Assembly (NCBI GenBank): GCA_963682175.1
Contig: OY821791.1
Coordinates: 21,170,542-21,234,541, forward strand
DNA from: Triglochin maritima
Taxonomy: Eukaryota > Streptophyta > Magnoliopsida > Alismatales > Juncaginaceae
Reading direction: 5' to 3'
DNA length: 64,000 bases
Part shown: positions 10,485 to 20,959 of the stretch, in pieces
Layout of the letters: each line of letters starts with the position of its first letter
Position numbering within the stretch: position 1 is the stretch's first letter
Program-made: the position numbers and the translations under genes
The notes under the pieces: generated by a model
What the model was told of the DNA's origin: nothing
Databases searched by the model: none
Seen by the model: the letters and a program-made list of their open reading frames with translations, nothing else

Positions 10485-12578
10485 TGTTGGATTTCATGTT
10501 TAATTATACATATATATTTTCGAAATTTTTATGTATAATAAGGATCATCTACAATTTTCTATGATTTATTTCATGCATGTATTGGTTTGTTTCAATAACT
10601 AGTTTTAAAAACTTATTAAAACAAACATGAGTCTACGAAATTCATACCTAGAAGTTCTCTAAAACTTCTTGAAGATTCGGAGACGCTGTGGATGCTTGTT
10701 GCTGCGCCGGATACCTCCGAGATTTCACCAAACTCTAAACGAGATTAGAGAGAGAAGAGCTAGCCTCTCGATCTCCAATAGAGTTTAGAATCCAATTACT
10801 AACCCCTTTAGTTTCCTTGAGAAGATGACCACTTGAAACTAAATCTAAACTTAAGAATTTGTAAAAATTTCGTGGAGAATTATGGAGAGAGAATTTTTGC
10901 ACAATAAATAATGAATTAGATTAATTGGGTAATGAAATAAGCTTGTATTTATAAGCTCTCTCCAAATTACCTATTCATGTGCAACCCCTTGCCCATGATC
11001 TCATGCAAAATTCCATCTAACCATCCATTATTTAATAATAAATAATATTAGCCACGAATTAAATCAATTATGGACCAATTCCATGCATGATCTAATTAAT
11101 TCTTAAATTAATTCCGCTGAAAACCGTCTGGACCGGTCGACCGTTTCAAGGTTCGGTCGACCGCTCGAACCTAGTTTCGGTCGACCGTTCTATAACTCGG
11201 TCGACTGCTCGAACCTAGTTTCGGTCGACCGTTCTATAACTCGGTCGACCGTTCGTAACAGGAATTATTCCATCGCAATGTTCGGTCGACCAACCGATCA
11301 CATTCGGTCGACCGTTCGAACAGATGAAAATTCCCTGTTATCGGTCGAGACACGTCCGGTCGACCGTGCCCGACCGGTCGACCGTTTACTGCTAACCGGT
11401 CGACCGTTTGAGCACTGTTCTGCAGACTTGTCAAATTTCGGTTTAACCCCTACAAAATTTGACATTTCGGGATTAGTAGTAAATTCACAACTTATGTAAC
11501 ATATTATCCTATGTAATGATCAATCATTACACCCCATAATATTTACATCACATATGAATTTAATTTAGATTCTAATTATGTTATTAATCACAACAAAATT
11601 TTGATTTTGCTTGTTCACCCCATGTGTCATATTTTCAACATGAAACCCGACACATCCTATGAACTCAAAATCCCCATTACTCGTTTCCCAGTTTTGTGGT
11701 GTGACCTATGGGAGGATCTAAACTAAGTTGGCAGTGATATTAAGAGCTTAATATCACAAGCTATAAGCGGTATCTAGCTACACATTATAGCTCCCAATTA
11801 GTTAGATGTCTTAATTCCACTCGAACCAAAACCCGATCCAATTAGAGATGGAGTGCACCACTTGTGTCCGTCCCTTGCCTCATGATATTAAGAATACACA
11901 CAAAGTAGTATTGTGTCATCTTTGTATTAGTATTCATTTCTTGATCTCTTTAAGCTAGTTATAAATATGTGACTTAACTGAAATCACATTGTGCACATTA
12001 TAACTTTGCTTTATCAAGGGACCCACTAATATCATCACTCAATTAAGAGTGGCAATGATAATCTTTTGACTAACTATCTTCTCCAACGAATGTTATACTT
12101 AACCAGCTAATGCCTTTACACTACACTCATCGATAGCTCAAGACAATAGTCTAATTAAGAACTCCTTAAGCGATCGGATATAAGTCTCATATCCAAGGAC
12201 CAAGGACACAGTAAAATATTAATGACACAGAAACACATTCCTATAATATTTTACTTATTAGGTCTATTCAGTATACAAAAGTAATATTTTCCTCTTTTGC
12301 ATACCCGTGTTGTCACTCACTTGTAGAGCTACAATGATCTATGACCAAACACGACAATCTTAACCCGGTAATTAATGTCCCATGTTAATTACCATGATTG
12401 CGAATATCTTTTGTTTTATGTAAATCAATATCTTTTAGAGCTCTACGGTTAAGGACCAAGAGCCTCTTCCTTAACACTTCTGAAAGACGAATAACATAAA
12501 CAAGGAACAAAATGATTTCTCATTCAACTCATAATAATTGACATTTAAAAGTAAAACTTTTAGAACACATTCCCTTCA
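10485..12578 (-). repeat. Copia 5' LTR (2094 bp)
   Basis: It matches the left LTR from end to end with scattered substitutions. The main length difference is a 44-bp extra segment in the palindrome array near 11194-11237. A TATA-like box is at 10946-10955 (minus). Confidence 0.95.
11131..11410. repeat. CGGTCGACCG array in the Copia 5' LTR, with one extra repeat segment
   Basis: This is the same array as at 3385-3613 plus a duplicated segment containing CTCGAACCTAGTTTCGGTCG and the following bases. Most copies are exact palindromes. Confidence 0.8.
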
Positions 12579-12583
12579 TATAT
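12579..12583. repeat. Target-site duplication TATAT, right
   Basis: Matches 2732-2736. Confidence 0.85.
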
Positions 12584-12601
12584 TAAGTTAACGTGTTGTA
12601 G

Positions 12602-15149
12602 GAATCTTTTGAGTTCCAATCTATTGAGAAGTTGAAGAAAAAGTGGATGACATACATGTTAGTTCATTGGAGGGATTTCAAAACAAATTTAACGAACAAC
12701 TACAAATTCGGAGACTACCAGGATAGAAATACATGCGATGTCTATAACTTTATCACTCCGAATCAATGGGAGCTATTCAGAAAATCCAGAGAGAGCCCAG
12801 AGTTTGAGGTAACTTAGTTTAATTTAGAATATAGTAACTGAGTTTCAAAACAAACTTTTTAGTTATTGATTTTAGTGACAATCTAATAAACTTGATTTTA
12901 GGTCATCCGAGCAAAAAACCAAAAGATTAGATCTTCTAACAAGTATACACATCGTATGACTCCAGCGGGGTACCAAAAGTTAGAAGCACAAATGATGGCT
13001 GAAAAAATTGCTCAGAAGAAACAAGAGGCAATTGACTCCGGTATGAGTGAGGAGCAAGCAAGTAACCTATCTCCTCCTTCTCCCGTAGCTCGTTGTGATT
13101 CTTGGAAGAGAGCGAGAGTAAACTCCAAAAGGGAGTACGTCACAGACGAGTCGCAAGAGATCGGCTCGAAGATAGTAAGTTGCATCACTTATTTATATGT
13201 TATTAATTCAGAATCATTATTTTTTTATTTTTCAATTGTTAGTAAATATTGATTTAAACTTAGGACCATCTGAAGTTCAGAGAATCTTAAGGAGAATTTG
13301 CTTCCGATGGTCGAAATGATATTCTACGCGAGGCCTTGGGAAACGACGAACACCCCGGTCGTGTGCGTAGGGAGTAGAGTTGGACTTCGACAATATTATT
13401 GAAAGACTCAACGGTCTACTTCATCGACTGGTCATACCAAATGCCAGCAAGAGATCGCAGATTTGAAGAATATGTTGCAACTTGTTTTGGAGAGATTGGA
13501 TTGTTTGCCTACTTCTCCTACCCGTCGTAAGACCGGTTCTTCCGCGGAGACTACTCCTCTTGTTCCACCAGTGTTCCACCCCGATTGACAATATGATTTT
13601 GGGTCTCATTCTCGAGAATTGGCCCTCGTCGACGGTCCCTCGTTTGGAAAGTTCATGGATGGATCTAGATGTGTTTTATGTGTTGAAGACCTTGATCGAA
13701 GATTGCTGGGACACGAGAAAGTTTATAACATCTCCAGACACCACTTCACAGAGGTAGGAGAGGGAGAATTGAAGGTTGCAGTTGAGAGTTGCTTAGATGT
13801 TGGTGCTTTTGTGCCATTTCCGGAAGAAGAGATTGTTACTCTCGGCGATGCTATCGGTGAGTTCGTGCGGTGGCCTAGTTATTTAGTAGAGCTAAACGTC
13901 AAACATGAGGTATAGTTTAACTTTGAAAGACTTTAAACTTCAAATTTGTTAACAATTGTATTTTAACGGTTGTATATATATCTGTAAGGTGTCAAGCCCC
14001 CGGAGGAAAGGGTCAAACAACCAATCTCCGATCAACATTAATTCACTTCCAAGTAGGTGCAAAATGTTGTATAAGTGTATGGTAGGTAGGGAAGCACAAT
14101 CCTTAAGTACATGGGGGTTGGAGGGGGATAAAGGGTTGCCTCCCGCTTTGTACGTCACCAAAGAGGATATCATGCAGTTCATGGCGATGGATTCGTTGTG
14201 TATCATGATTATCGACGTGCAAGTGAAGTAAGTGTTTTTTTGTATACAATGAAAAGTATTGAATAATTTTATCAAAACTATAATAAAGTATAATTTTTAT
14301 ACTTGTAGACATCTTTACCACGCCAGAAGGTCAATCTTTCCCGAGGATCTAGTATTTGGATTTATCAGTCCATCTACATATATATACGGGAATGACGATA
14401 AATCGGGTCAGCTTGGAACATTCATTAAAGAAGAAGACAAAAGATATTATCTGCTCCCTTATCATGAGAGGTAAACTTTGTAATTCAAAGTGAAATTTAA
14501 TTTTGTAATAAGCTTCTAATTATATATATAATAGGGCTCATTGTATGCTTGTCGTTGTATGCCCCACGACTAATTCGGCATATTGGTTTGATCCGTTGGG
14601 GTCGAATAAACCAAGGGACTCAATAAGGAAAGTTCTAAATTTGTAAGTTCGTTTAGTAGTGAAAAAAGTAATTCGTGGATTTTTATTAGTATTATTGAAT
14701 GATATTTTAACTTGTGCTACTCAGGGCAATTAAGGTTTATAGAGCTTTAGGTGGTAGGAGAACAACCACAAAAGCAAGAATAACATGGCATGGAATGAGA
14801 GTACGTTCTATCCCATTTTTGTTAATTAAGTTAGGAACATATATTTAGCGAATTTCTATGTTTGTAGTACCGGAAGCTGGTTGGAAATACAGAATGTGGT
14901 TACTATGTGATGAGATACAAGGAGGAAATCCTCGAATTGGCAACTCAAGACGTATGCCTATCCGAGGTAATGTAGATCGTTATTCAATTGTATAGTTGTA
15001 GTTTCAATATTTAGTTATTATTAACATTCACACTTGTATTTATTTGATAGGTCTTCCCAAAAAGTAGTGATCCGTTCTCGCAACAGGAGCTCGATGAAAC
15101 TCACGACTGATGGGCTCGCTATTTTATCAGAAACATGTTGACGAACTAA
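12602..15149 (+). pseudogene. CACTA transposon gene: plant transposase (Ptta/En/Spm) region plus Ulp1-like cysteine protease
   Basis: Spliced reading of about nine GT-AG exons (12602-12808, 12902-13174, 13264-13909, 13989-14227, 14309-14470, 14535-14642, 14725-14800, 14868-14966, 15051-15149) gives a protein resembling the Ptta/En/Spm transposase family. Seen early are KKKWMTYMLVHWRDFK, RMTPAGYQKLEAQ, GRNDILREALG and EHPGRVR. The C-terminal half is a Ulp1-like domain with candidate catalytic His (AHCMLVVV), Asp (YWFDPLGS) and Cys (NTECGYYVM). In-frame stops at 13288-13290, 13375-13377 and 15108-15110, plus a frame break near 13380-13620, show it is dead. The 5' exons lie left of the Copia insertion or are lost. 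Such genes accompany, but are not, the TNP2 transposase. Confidence 0.75.
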
Positions 15150-15492
15150 GAGGTTCTCCTGTCACTAGCATTTTTGTTAACAAGTGCACTTTTATTACAA
15201 ACCTACAATTTATGCCTTAATATAATCACATTAATTTTACAATGAATTAATTGCAAGTGTGTTGAATGTCAATTGTGTATGCTTGTATGTTTGTGGCTGT
15301 ATGGTTGTATGTTTGTGTTTGTGCATGTATGCTTGTGAGTTTGTGCTTGTATGTACATGTGGATGAAATTGTGAGTATTTGTGAACAAATTTATAGGTAA
15401 ACGAATTTGGTGCAGTTGTATGTACACGAATACGATGACTAAAGACAAGTTTGCAGGATGCTATTTATATGTTTTGTCCATGTTTAAGAATT
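15150..15492. other. CACTA 3' non-coding region
   Basis: An AT-rich stretch with TGTATG/TTTGTG-rich low-complexity sequence (15250-15370). No gene is seen. Confidence 0.5.
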
Positions 15493-15845
15493 GACGTCGG
15501 CTGTTTGAATTAGCCGACGTTTATTCCTCTGAAGAAAGGAATAGACGTCAGCTTTATGTTGAATCCGACGTATATGCTTTAGGAATAGACGTCGCCTCTT
15601 AGTTCACTGACGTCTATACCTAAAGAATATACATCGTCTGTTGGTTGACCGACGTCTATACCTTACGAATAAACGTCGGGCTATAGTACGACCGACGTCT
15701 AGTCATTAAAGAATAGACGTCGGCTTATACATACAGCTTATGTATATTCATTAGGTATAGACGTCGGCTATATGAAGGCCGACGTCTATGTATAGACGAC
15801 GCAGACATAGACGTCGGATCTGGGAGTGCTTATATCCGACGTATA
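15493..15845. repeat. CACTA right subterminal inverted-repeat array
   Basis: About eight units of roughly 45-60 bp each carry AGACGTCGG on one arm and CCGACGTCT on the other, separated by TATACC/TTAAAGAA-type spacers. Units differ by several bases. The motif and position fit transposase-binding subterminal repeats of CACTA elements. Confidence 0.75.
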
Positions 15846-15855
15846 TACCCCGTGA

Positions 15856-18026
15856 TAAGAAGAAGGATAAGAAGGAGCGAGAGAGACACGAGAGAGGAGG
15901 AGGGCGATAAGAAGAAGAGAAGGGGAGAGGAGAGGAGGAGAGAAATGGGGGAAGGGTGTGAGTGATAAAACAGAGATGAGGGAAGAGAAGAGGATAAGAC
16001 AAAGAAGAAGAGGGAGAATGGGAGAGGGGAAGGGAGAGGGAGAAAGAGAAGAGGTGCAAGAAGGGAAGGAGGAGATAGAGAGAGAGAACGTGTTCCCCCT
16101 CCTTCTCATCTTCCCCGTTTTCCCTTCTCTCTATCCCCTCTGTTCCTATCCTTCTCCCCCTCTCTCTCCTCGCTTCCTTCTCTCCTTGTCAGGATAACGA
16201 GAAGGGTGGAGGGATAGAGAAGGAGAGAGGAGATGGAGAAGAGAGAATAGAGAGAGAAGGGGAGAGGAGAGGGGAAAATGGAGAAGCGAGCGAGAGAAAG
16301 AGAGGGAGAGAGTAGAAGGAGAGAGGTAGAGGGACAAGGAGAGATGGAACGAGTGAGAAGGAGAAGAGAAAGTGGATAAGAGGGAGAACGAGAGAGAATA
16401 AGAAAAGGAGAAGCGAGAGAACGTGAGAAGAGGGGCGAGAGAGAAAGAGAGAGGGATAAGAGGGCGAGGGCAGGGAGAAGAAGGAGAGCGACAGAAGAAG
16501 GAGACGAAGAGAATGAGAAGAGGAAAGAGGAGGGGAGAGGCAGGCAAGAGTACAGAGAGGGATAAAAGAGAGAGGGGAAAGGGGAAAGGGAGAGAGAGAT
16601 AGCGAAGGGAGACTGGAGAAAAGAGGATAAGAAGACTAGAGAGAGGGAAGAGGGAGAGAGGAGGAGAATAGAGAAGAGGGGAGAGGAGGAGAGAGGGAGA
16701 TAGGATAAAGAAGGGAAAGGGAGAGAAACGGAGAAACGAGAGAAGTAGAGGGAGAAGGAGAGAGGACAGATAAAAAGGAAGAGAGAGAGCGAGAGAAGGA
16801 GGGAGTGGACAAGAGGATAAGAGGGAGATAGAGAATAAAGGAGACGAGGGAAGAGGAGGGAGAGAAGGAACGAGAGAGGTAGAGAAGAGAGGGAAGGAGG
16901 AGACAAGAGGAAGAGAGAGAAGGGAGTGTGGAAGTAGGGGGGAGAGGGAGAAGGGAGAAGAGATAGGGGGAGAAGGACTGGGATAGAAGGAGAGACAACG
17001 AAAGACAGAGAGAGGGGAGGAGAAAGAATAGAGGAGGACAGAGAAGGGTACGAAAAGGGAGAGGGAAGATGAAGAAGAAGAAGAGAGAAGGATAAGGAGA
17101 GAAAAAGGAGAGAGGGATAAGAAGGAAGGGAGAGGAGAAGGAATATGAGGGAGTTAGAGATGAGGAGAGAGTGAGAAGGAGAAGAGGGGAGAGTGGGAGA
17201 GAAGAGAGAGGGGTGGAGAGGTTGTGCGAGATAGACATAGAGAAGGGAAAGACAGAGAGAGAGAACGGAGAGGAGAGAGAGGGAGAGGGAGAAAAGGAGA
17301 AGCGAGACAAAGGAGAGAAGAAGGAGAAGGAGAAGGAGAGAGAGATAAAGAGAGAGGGATAAGTAGAAGAGGGATAAAGGGGCATGGGAGAAAAGAGAGA
17401 AAGACATAGAAGGAGAGAGAAAATGAGAACGGAGAGAGGAGGAGAAGGATAATGCCAATGAGGGAGGAGAGAGGAGGGAAGAAGGGAAGACAGAGGAGGA
17501 GAAGAGTAGAGGGAGGTAGAGAAGACAAGGACAAGAGAGAGAAGGATAGAGACGGAGAAGAGAGAAGGTGAATAGAGAAGAGGAGAGCGAGAAGGGTGAG
17601 AAGGGAAGAGAGAGGAGGAAGAAGAAGGGAGAGAGAGAGAGCGAAAGGAGTAGAAGGAGGGAGTGGGGGAGGGGGCTAAGAAGGAGAGGGACAAGAGGGA
17701 GATAGAGAAGGAGAAAGAAGAGAGGAGAGAGATAAGAAGAGGGAGAAGGAGAGTGGAGAGAGAGGGATATGACGTGACAAAGAAGGAAGGTCAGAGAGAA
17801 AAGGAGACGAGAGAAGGAACGAGAGGAATAGGAGGAGGAGGGAGAGCGAGAGAGAAGGAGAGGAAGAGAGGAGAGGAGAGAGGGAGAAGGAGAAGAGGGA
17901 GGGGATGGAGGGATATGAAGAGGAGGGAGAGGAGGAAGAAGTAGAGAGAGCGAAGTAAAGGAGGAGAGGGAGAAGGGAGGAGAGAGAGAAGAAGAAGGAG
18001 AGAATGAACGAGAGAGCGAGAGAATG
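15856..18026. repeat. GA-rich satellite, middle array
   Basis: A purine-strand array that starts with GGAGCGAGAGAGA, the continuation of the segment interrupted at 1773. It contains a local switch to pyrimidines at 16093-16196. It is truncated by the chromovirus LTR at 18027. Long minus-strand open frames are artefacts of CT-only sequence. Confidence 0.9.
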
Positions 18027-18760
18027 TGTAACGTCCTCAAACACAGCGGAAAATTTCAAATTTAAATCATACAATCAACGAGGACATTACGAAAAGAAAT
18101 ACACACACCGGTGCACCAACATATAATATATATATTTGAACGAGTTTACAAAAGAATGTGATTACATCAAAAGATCATATACATAAAATATACACAAGTA
18201 ATCACGACCACCTCAAAAGATAACGAAAGCAGGATCCGGTCTCGAGTGCTCCCTCCGCCGTCACCACCCACCTACCATCGCCCTCGGCCTGAAAGCGGAC
18301 AATAAATGGCTGAGTTTCCAGGAGGAAACCCAGTATGCCAAACCCTAACACATATATCGACAAAATGAAATATGCAAGGAACCATAAATACCACAACTGA
18401 TACACCCTCTAAGTTCCCGGGACCTCTCTCCCGGCCATAGCCAAACAACACGGGTCTCAAGGGTCCTCTCACCCCAACCCACCAACGCTCGTGCACACAA
18501 GGGACCGCCGGTCCAAATCACGGCCAAACAACCCCCTTCTTGCCTCAGTGTTACCGGAGCCACGATTTTGCATCATTCGTCGGAGCCACGACTTTGCCTC
18601 AATTGCCGGAGCCACGACGATAGTTATCACAATCCCCCTCCACGTGTCACTACTGATCACTATAGGGCCGGCCTGTCCGTCCGTCGCCCAAAAATAGCCG
18701 GTGAACCCGTTGCCTTCTAGCCAATCAATAGTAACACACACACACACAAAAACAGTGTAA

Positions 18761-19340
18761 AACGGTCGAACCAAAACTGTCTTCCGGTCGACCGATCCTC
18801 ACTTAGAGAACTGGCCCAACCGAAAAACCCGCCAAACGGTCGACCGGCAAAGGGGTCCCAGTCGACCGAAAAGCACCAGTAGAAATCCATTTTCGCAAAC
18901 CACGATAAAACGGTCGAACAACCGAACCCTATCGGTCGACCGAAAACCACCAGTAGGACTCACCAACATTCCACACTTCACGGTCGACCGAAACCGCACT
19001 TCCGGTCGACCGGCCATTAAGTTAACTTAAGTGTCGGTCGGACGAAGTCAACGAGTGGTCGACCGTTTAGATGGTCAACGCCCCCAACCGACCTTCAACA
19101 GTACTTTCGGTCGACCGGCAAAGGGGTCCCGTTCGACCGAAAATACCCAGGACGTCTTTCTCTCGCTAAAATTGCACAACCGGTCGACCGCCCAAATGGC
19201 ATCATTCGACCGGTGCAAGGAATTCGCCCAAAATACACTATAACCGGTCGACCGAACCCAAAACACCGGTCGACCGATTTTAGTGCAGAAATGGCTGTGC
19301 AGGTCCGACGAGCCCAAAACGGCCTACCGTCGACCGCTCC
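18761..19340. repeat. CGGTCGACCG array in chromovirus LTR (copy 1, left)
   Basis: More than twelve palindromes or near-palindromes occur in 580 bp with variable spacers. They lie downstream of the 19618 TATA-like box in the minus direction, unlike in the Copia LTR. Confidence 0.8.
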
Positions 19341-19617
19341 CACCCCCACACTAATAATAGGTGAGCGTAAAAGCAAGTTTGACATACCTTACGGCTTGAG
19401 GAAGCCTTTGAAGAAACAACGGTGAGCTCTTCCTCGCGAAACCTCCCGCGATCGACGATCCTCGCTCCTCCCGCGACTCCAACAGCAACTCTCGTGCTCT
19501 CCGATCGCCACACCACGCCGACCTTCCACTTGCTGTCGAGAGCAACGAGTCTAGAGAGAGAGAGAGTGAGTGAGAGAGATGAGATTGTGAGAGAGAGAGA
19601 GAGAGTAAAAACCCAAA

Positions 19618-19628
19618 CCTTATATACT
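19618..19628 (-). promoter_or_regulatory. TATA-like box, chromovirus LTR
   Basis: The minus strand reads GTATATAAGG about 85 bp inside the LTR. Counterparts lie near 27110-27119 and 40526-40535. Other AT-rich candidates exist further downstream. Confidence 0.4.
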
Positions 19629-20210
19629 TTTCTCCCACTCGATCTCAGCCGTCCATCTCAATCCATCACTAATCCTCCCCTAAACACAATTAAAACATAA
19701 GCAAGGGTTAGGATCTGATGCATTGCATACATTGCATCATATGTCTTTCATTTAGATTACTTTTATATCAATAAATGCTATTAAGGTATGTGTTTAGTCG
19801 TATTTACAGAATACAGGGACCTGGATGCAAATTACCCACATTCCGAGCATAAACGTGTGCAAAAGATTCATTTCTATCATAAAGACCGAATTCAAGATTA
19901 TCGGGTTTCAAATGGAAATGCATCCAAGCATAAAAGCATTCAAGACCTAATTACGAAAAGAACAAGGACTTAAGCACAAAAGTAGTCGGGGACTTAATTG
20001 CAAAAAGTCAAGGACCTAATTGCAAATCACGAGTAGCTTTTAATATTATGGGGAAAATATAAAGAAAAATCAATGTGGATCTCCAAATATATGAAGAAAT
20101 TAATTCGGATCTCCAAAGATATGCAAGAATCAATCCAGACGCGCAAATGACATTGAAATCATACCATAAACACACAGGAAAAATCCGGGTCGATTCGGAG
20201 CCAAAAAGGT

Positions 20211-20258
20211 GGCGATTCCGCCGCACCTCAAGAGCAAAGTGCGGCGAATCCGCCGCAC
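20211..20258. repeat. Paired GCGGCG...CGCCGC palindromes in solo LTR U3
   Basis: GGCGATTCCGCCGCAC and GTGCGGCGAATCCGCCGCAC lie about 30 bp apart. The pairing is kept in every Athila-like LTR and leader here. Confidence 0.75.
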
Positions 20259-20345
20259 CAAATTAGATCCATGCTCTAAAAATTTTACCGGTTGCGTGTT
20301 GACGCGTGTACTTTCTTATTTCATGCTTAGGTCCCTTGTATCGGC

Positions 20346-20353
20346 TATAAATA
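20346..20353 (+). promoter_or_regulatory. TATA box of solo Athila-like LTR
   Basis: TATAAATA within GGCTATAAATAGCC. The same box is at 28067-28074 and 46092-46100 on the minus strand. Confidence 0.6.
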
Positions 20354-20959
20354 GCCCCGAGAACGATGTTGTGAGGAGTTCTTCCTTTTGTTCCATAATT
20401 TAGCAATAAAATTCTGTTTCTTTTATTTTATGTTTTTAATTTTCTTTTCTTAGTTTCTCTAGGACCCCTTCTCCCTCCCTCCATCTATGAGTTTCTAACT
20501 CTTTCCAAAGGGTGGGGGTGACGGATTTAGGGTGATGAGAAGAGAAGATGTTATTATTTTAATTTCGTATTAGTATGTTTTGATTACTTGAGTTTATGTT
20601 AAATCATTTATCATGTAATGCTTTATAACTAATATGATTTATTATAAGTTTCAGAATTCTCTAATCTAAACCCGATATCTAAACCTCCACCCAACGGAAT
20701 TCACCATCTTTGTTCTTGTTTTAGTTTTATTTGTTCATGTTTCTTGCTTTAGATAATTAAAACCCAAAAATCTCAAAACCAACCTTATTATTGTTCTCTC
20801 TCTCTCTAATCGAAAATCCAAAAATAACAATATCTCTCCCTCCTTGTGTTCGACTCGTATTTGCCACGTCTTCATTGACACCGTGCACTTGCGGTATAAA
20901 TTAAAATTCACATCAGGATCTAACAATCCACCCTCATTAAAAGAATTTTGCCCACGAAA

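Larger units (their letters stand above)
2737..12578 (-). mobile_element. Copia LTR retrotransposon, full length, coding region broken
   Basis: The element has two LTRs with TG...CA ends (2737-4786 and 10485-12578), a TATAT target duplication, an initiator tRNA-Met primer site next to the right LTR, a polypurine tract next to the left LTR, and gag-pol on the minus strand. The order protease, integrase, reverse transcriptase, RNase H is that of Copia. At least four in-frame stops interrupt gag-pol. It lies inside the CACTA element, probably in an intron of its gene, so it is the younger insertion. Confidence 0.95.
1774..15855 (+). mobile_element. CACTA (En/Spm-like) DNA transposon, nested and decayed
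   Basis: The left end begins CACTAGTGCAGAATAGG directly after GA satellite. Subterminal inverted motifs built on AGACGTCGG...CCGACGTCT occur at both ends (1810-1915 and 15493-15845), which is typical of CACTA elements. Inside are a Ulp1-type transposon gene (12602-15149) and a later Copia insertion. The GA satellite resumes near 15856 with sequence that is continuous with the left flank in another satellite copy (59521-59580), which supports a single insertion. I cannot find the right CACTA terminus, so the 3' end is eroded or mutated. No TNP2/DDE transposase is visible, so the element looks non-autonomous. Confidence 0.75.
18027..19715 (-). repeat. Chromovirus 3' LTR, copy 1 (main part)
   Basis: It starts TGTAACGTCCTC at 18027 and corresponds closely to 25527-27194. 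The last bases of the LTR (TAACA, 20921-20925) lie beyond the solo-LTR insertion. It contains a CGGTCGACCG array (18761-19340) and a GA microsatellite (19549-19606) next to a TATA-like box (19618-19628, minus). Confidence 0.85.
19716..20915 (+). mobile_element. Solo LTR of the Athila-like family (1200 bp), TSD GGATC
   Basis: It begins TGATGCATTGC and ends ATTCACATCA, the same termini as the Athila-like LTRs at 27506-28681 and 45532-46705 but in opposite orientation. It is flanked by GGATC at 19711-19715 and 20916-20920. It carries a TATA box (20346-20353) and a pair of GCGGCG palindromes (20211-20258) about 90 bp upstream. No internal domain remains, as expected after LTR-LTR recombination. 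Confidence 0.92.

Noticed and set aside
16106..18040. Minus-strand open frame of 644 codons in the middle GA satellite
   Set aside because: Same artefact as the right array; runs past the satellite edge into an unrelated LTR.
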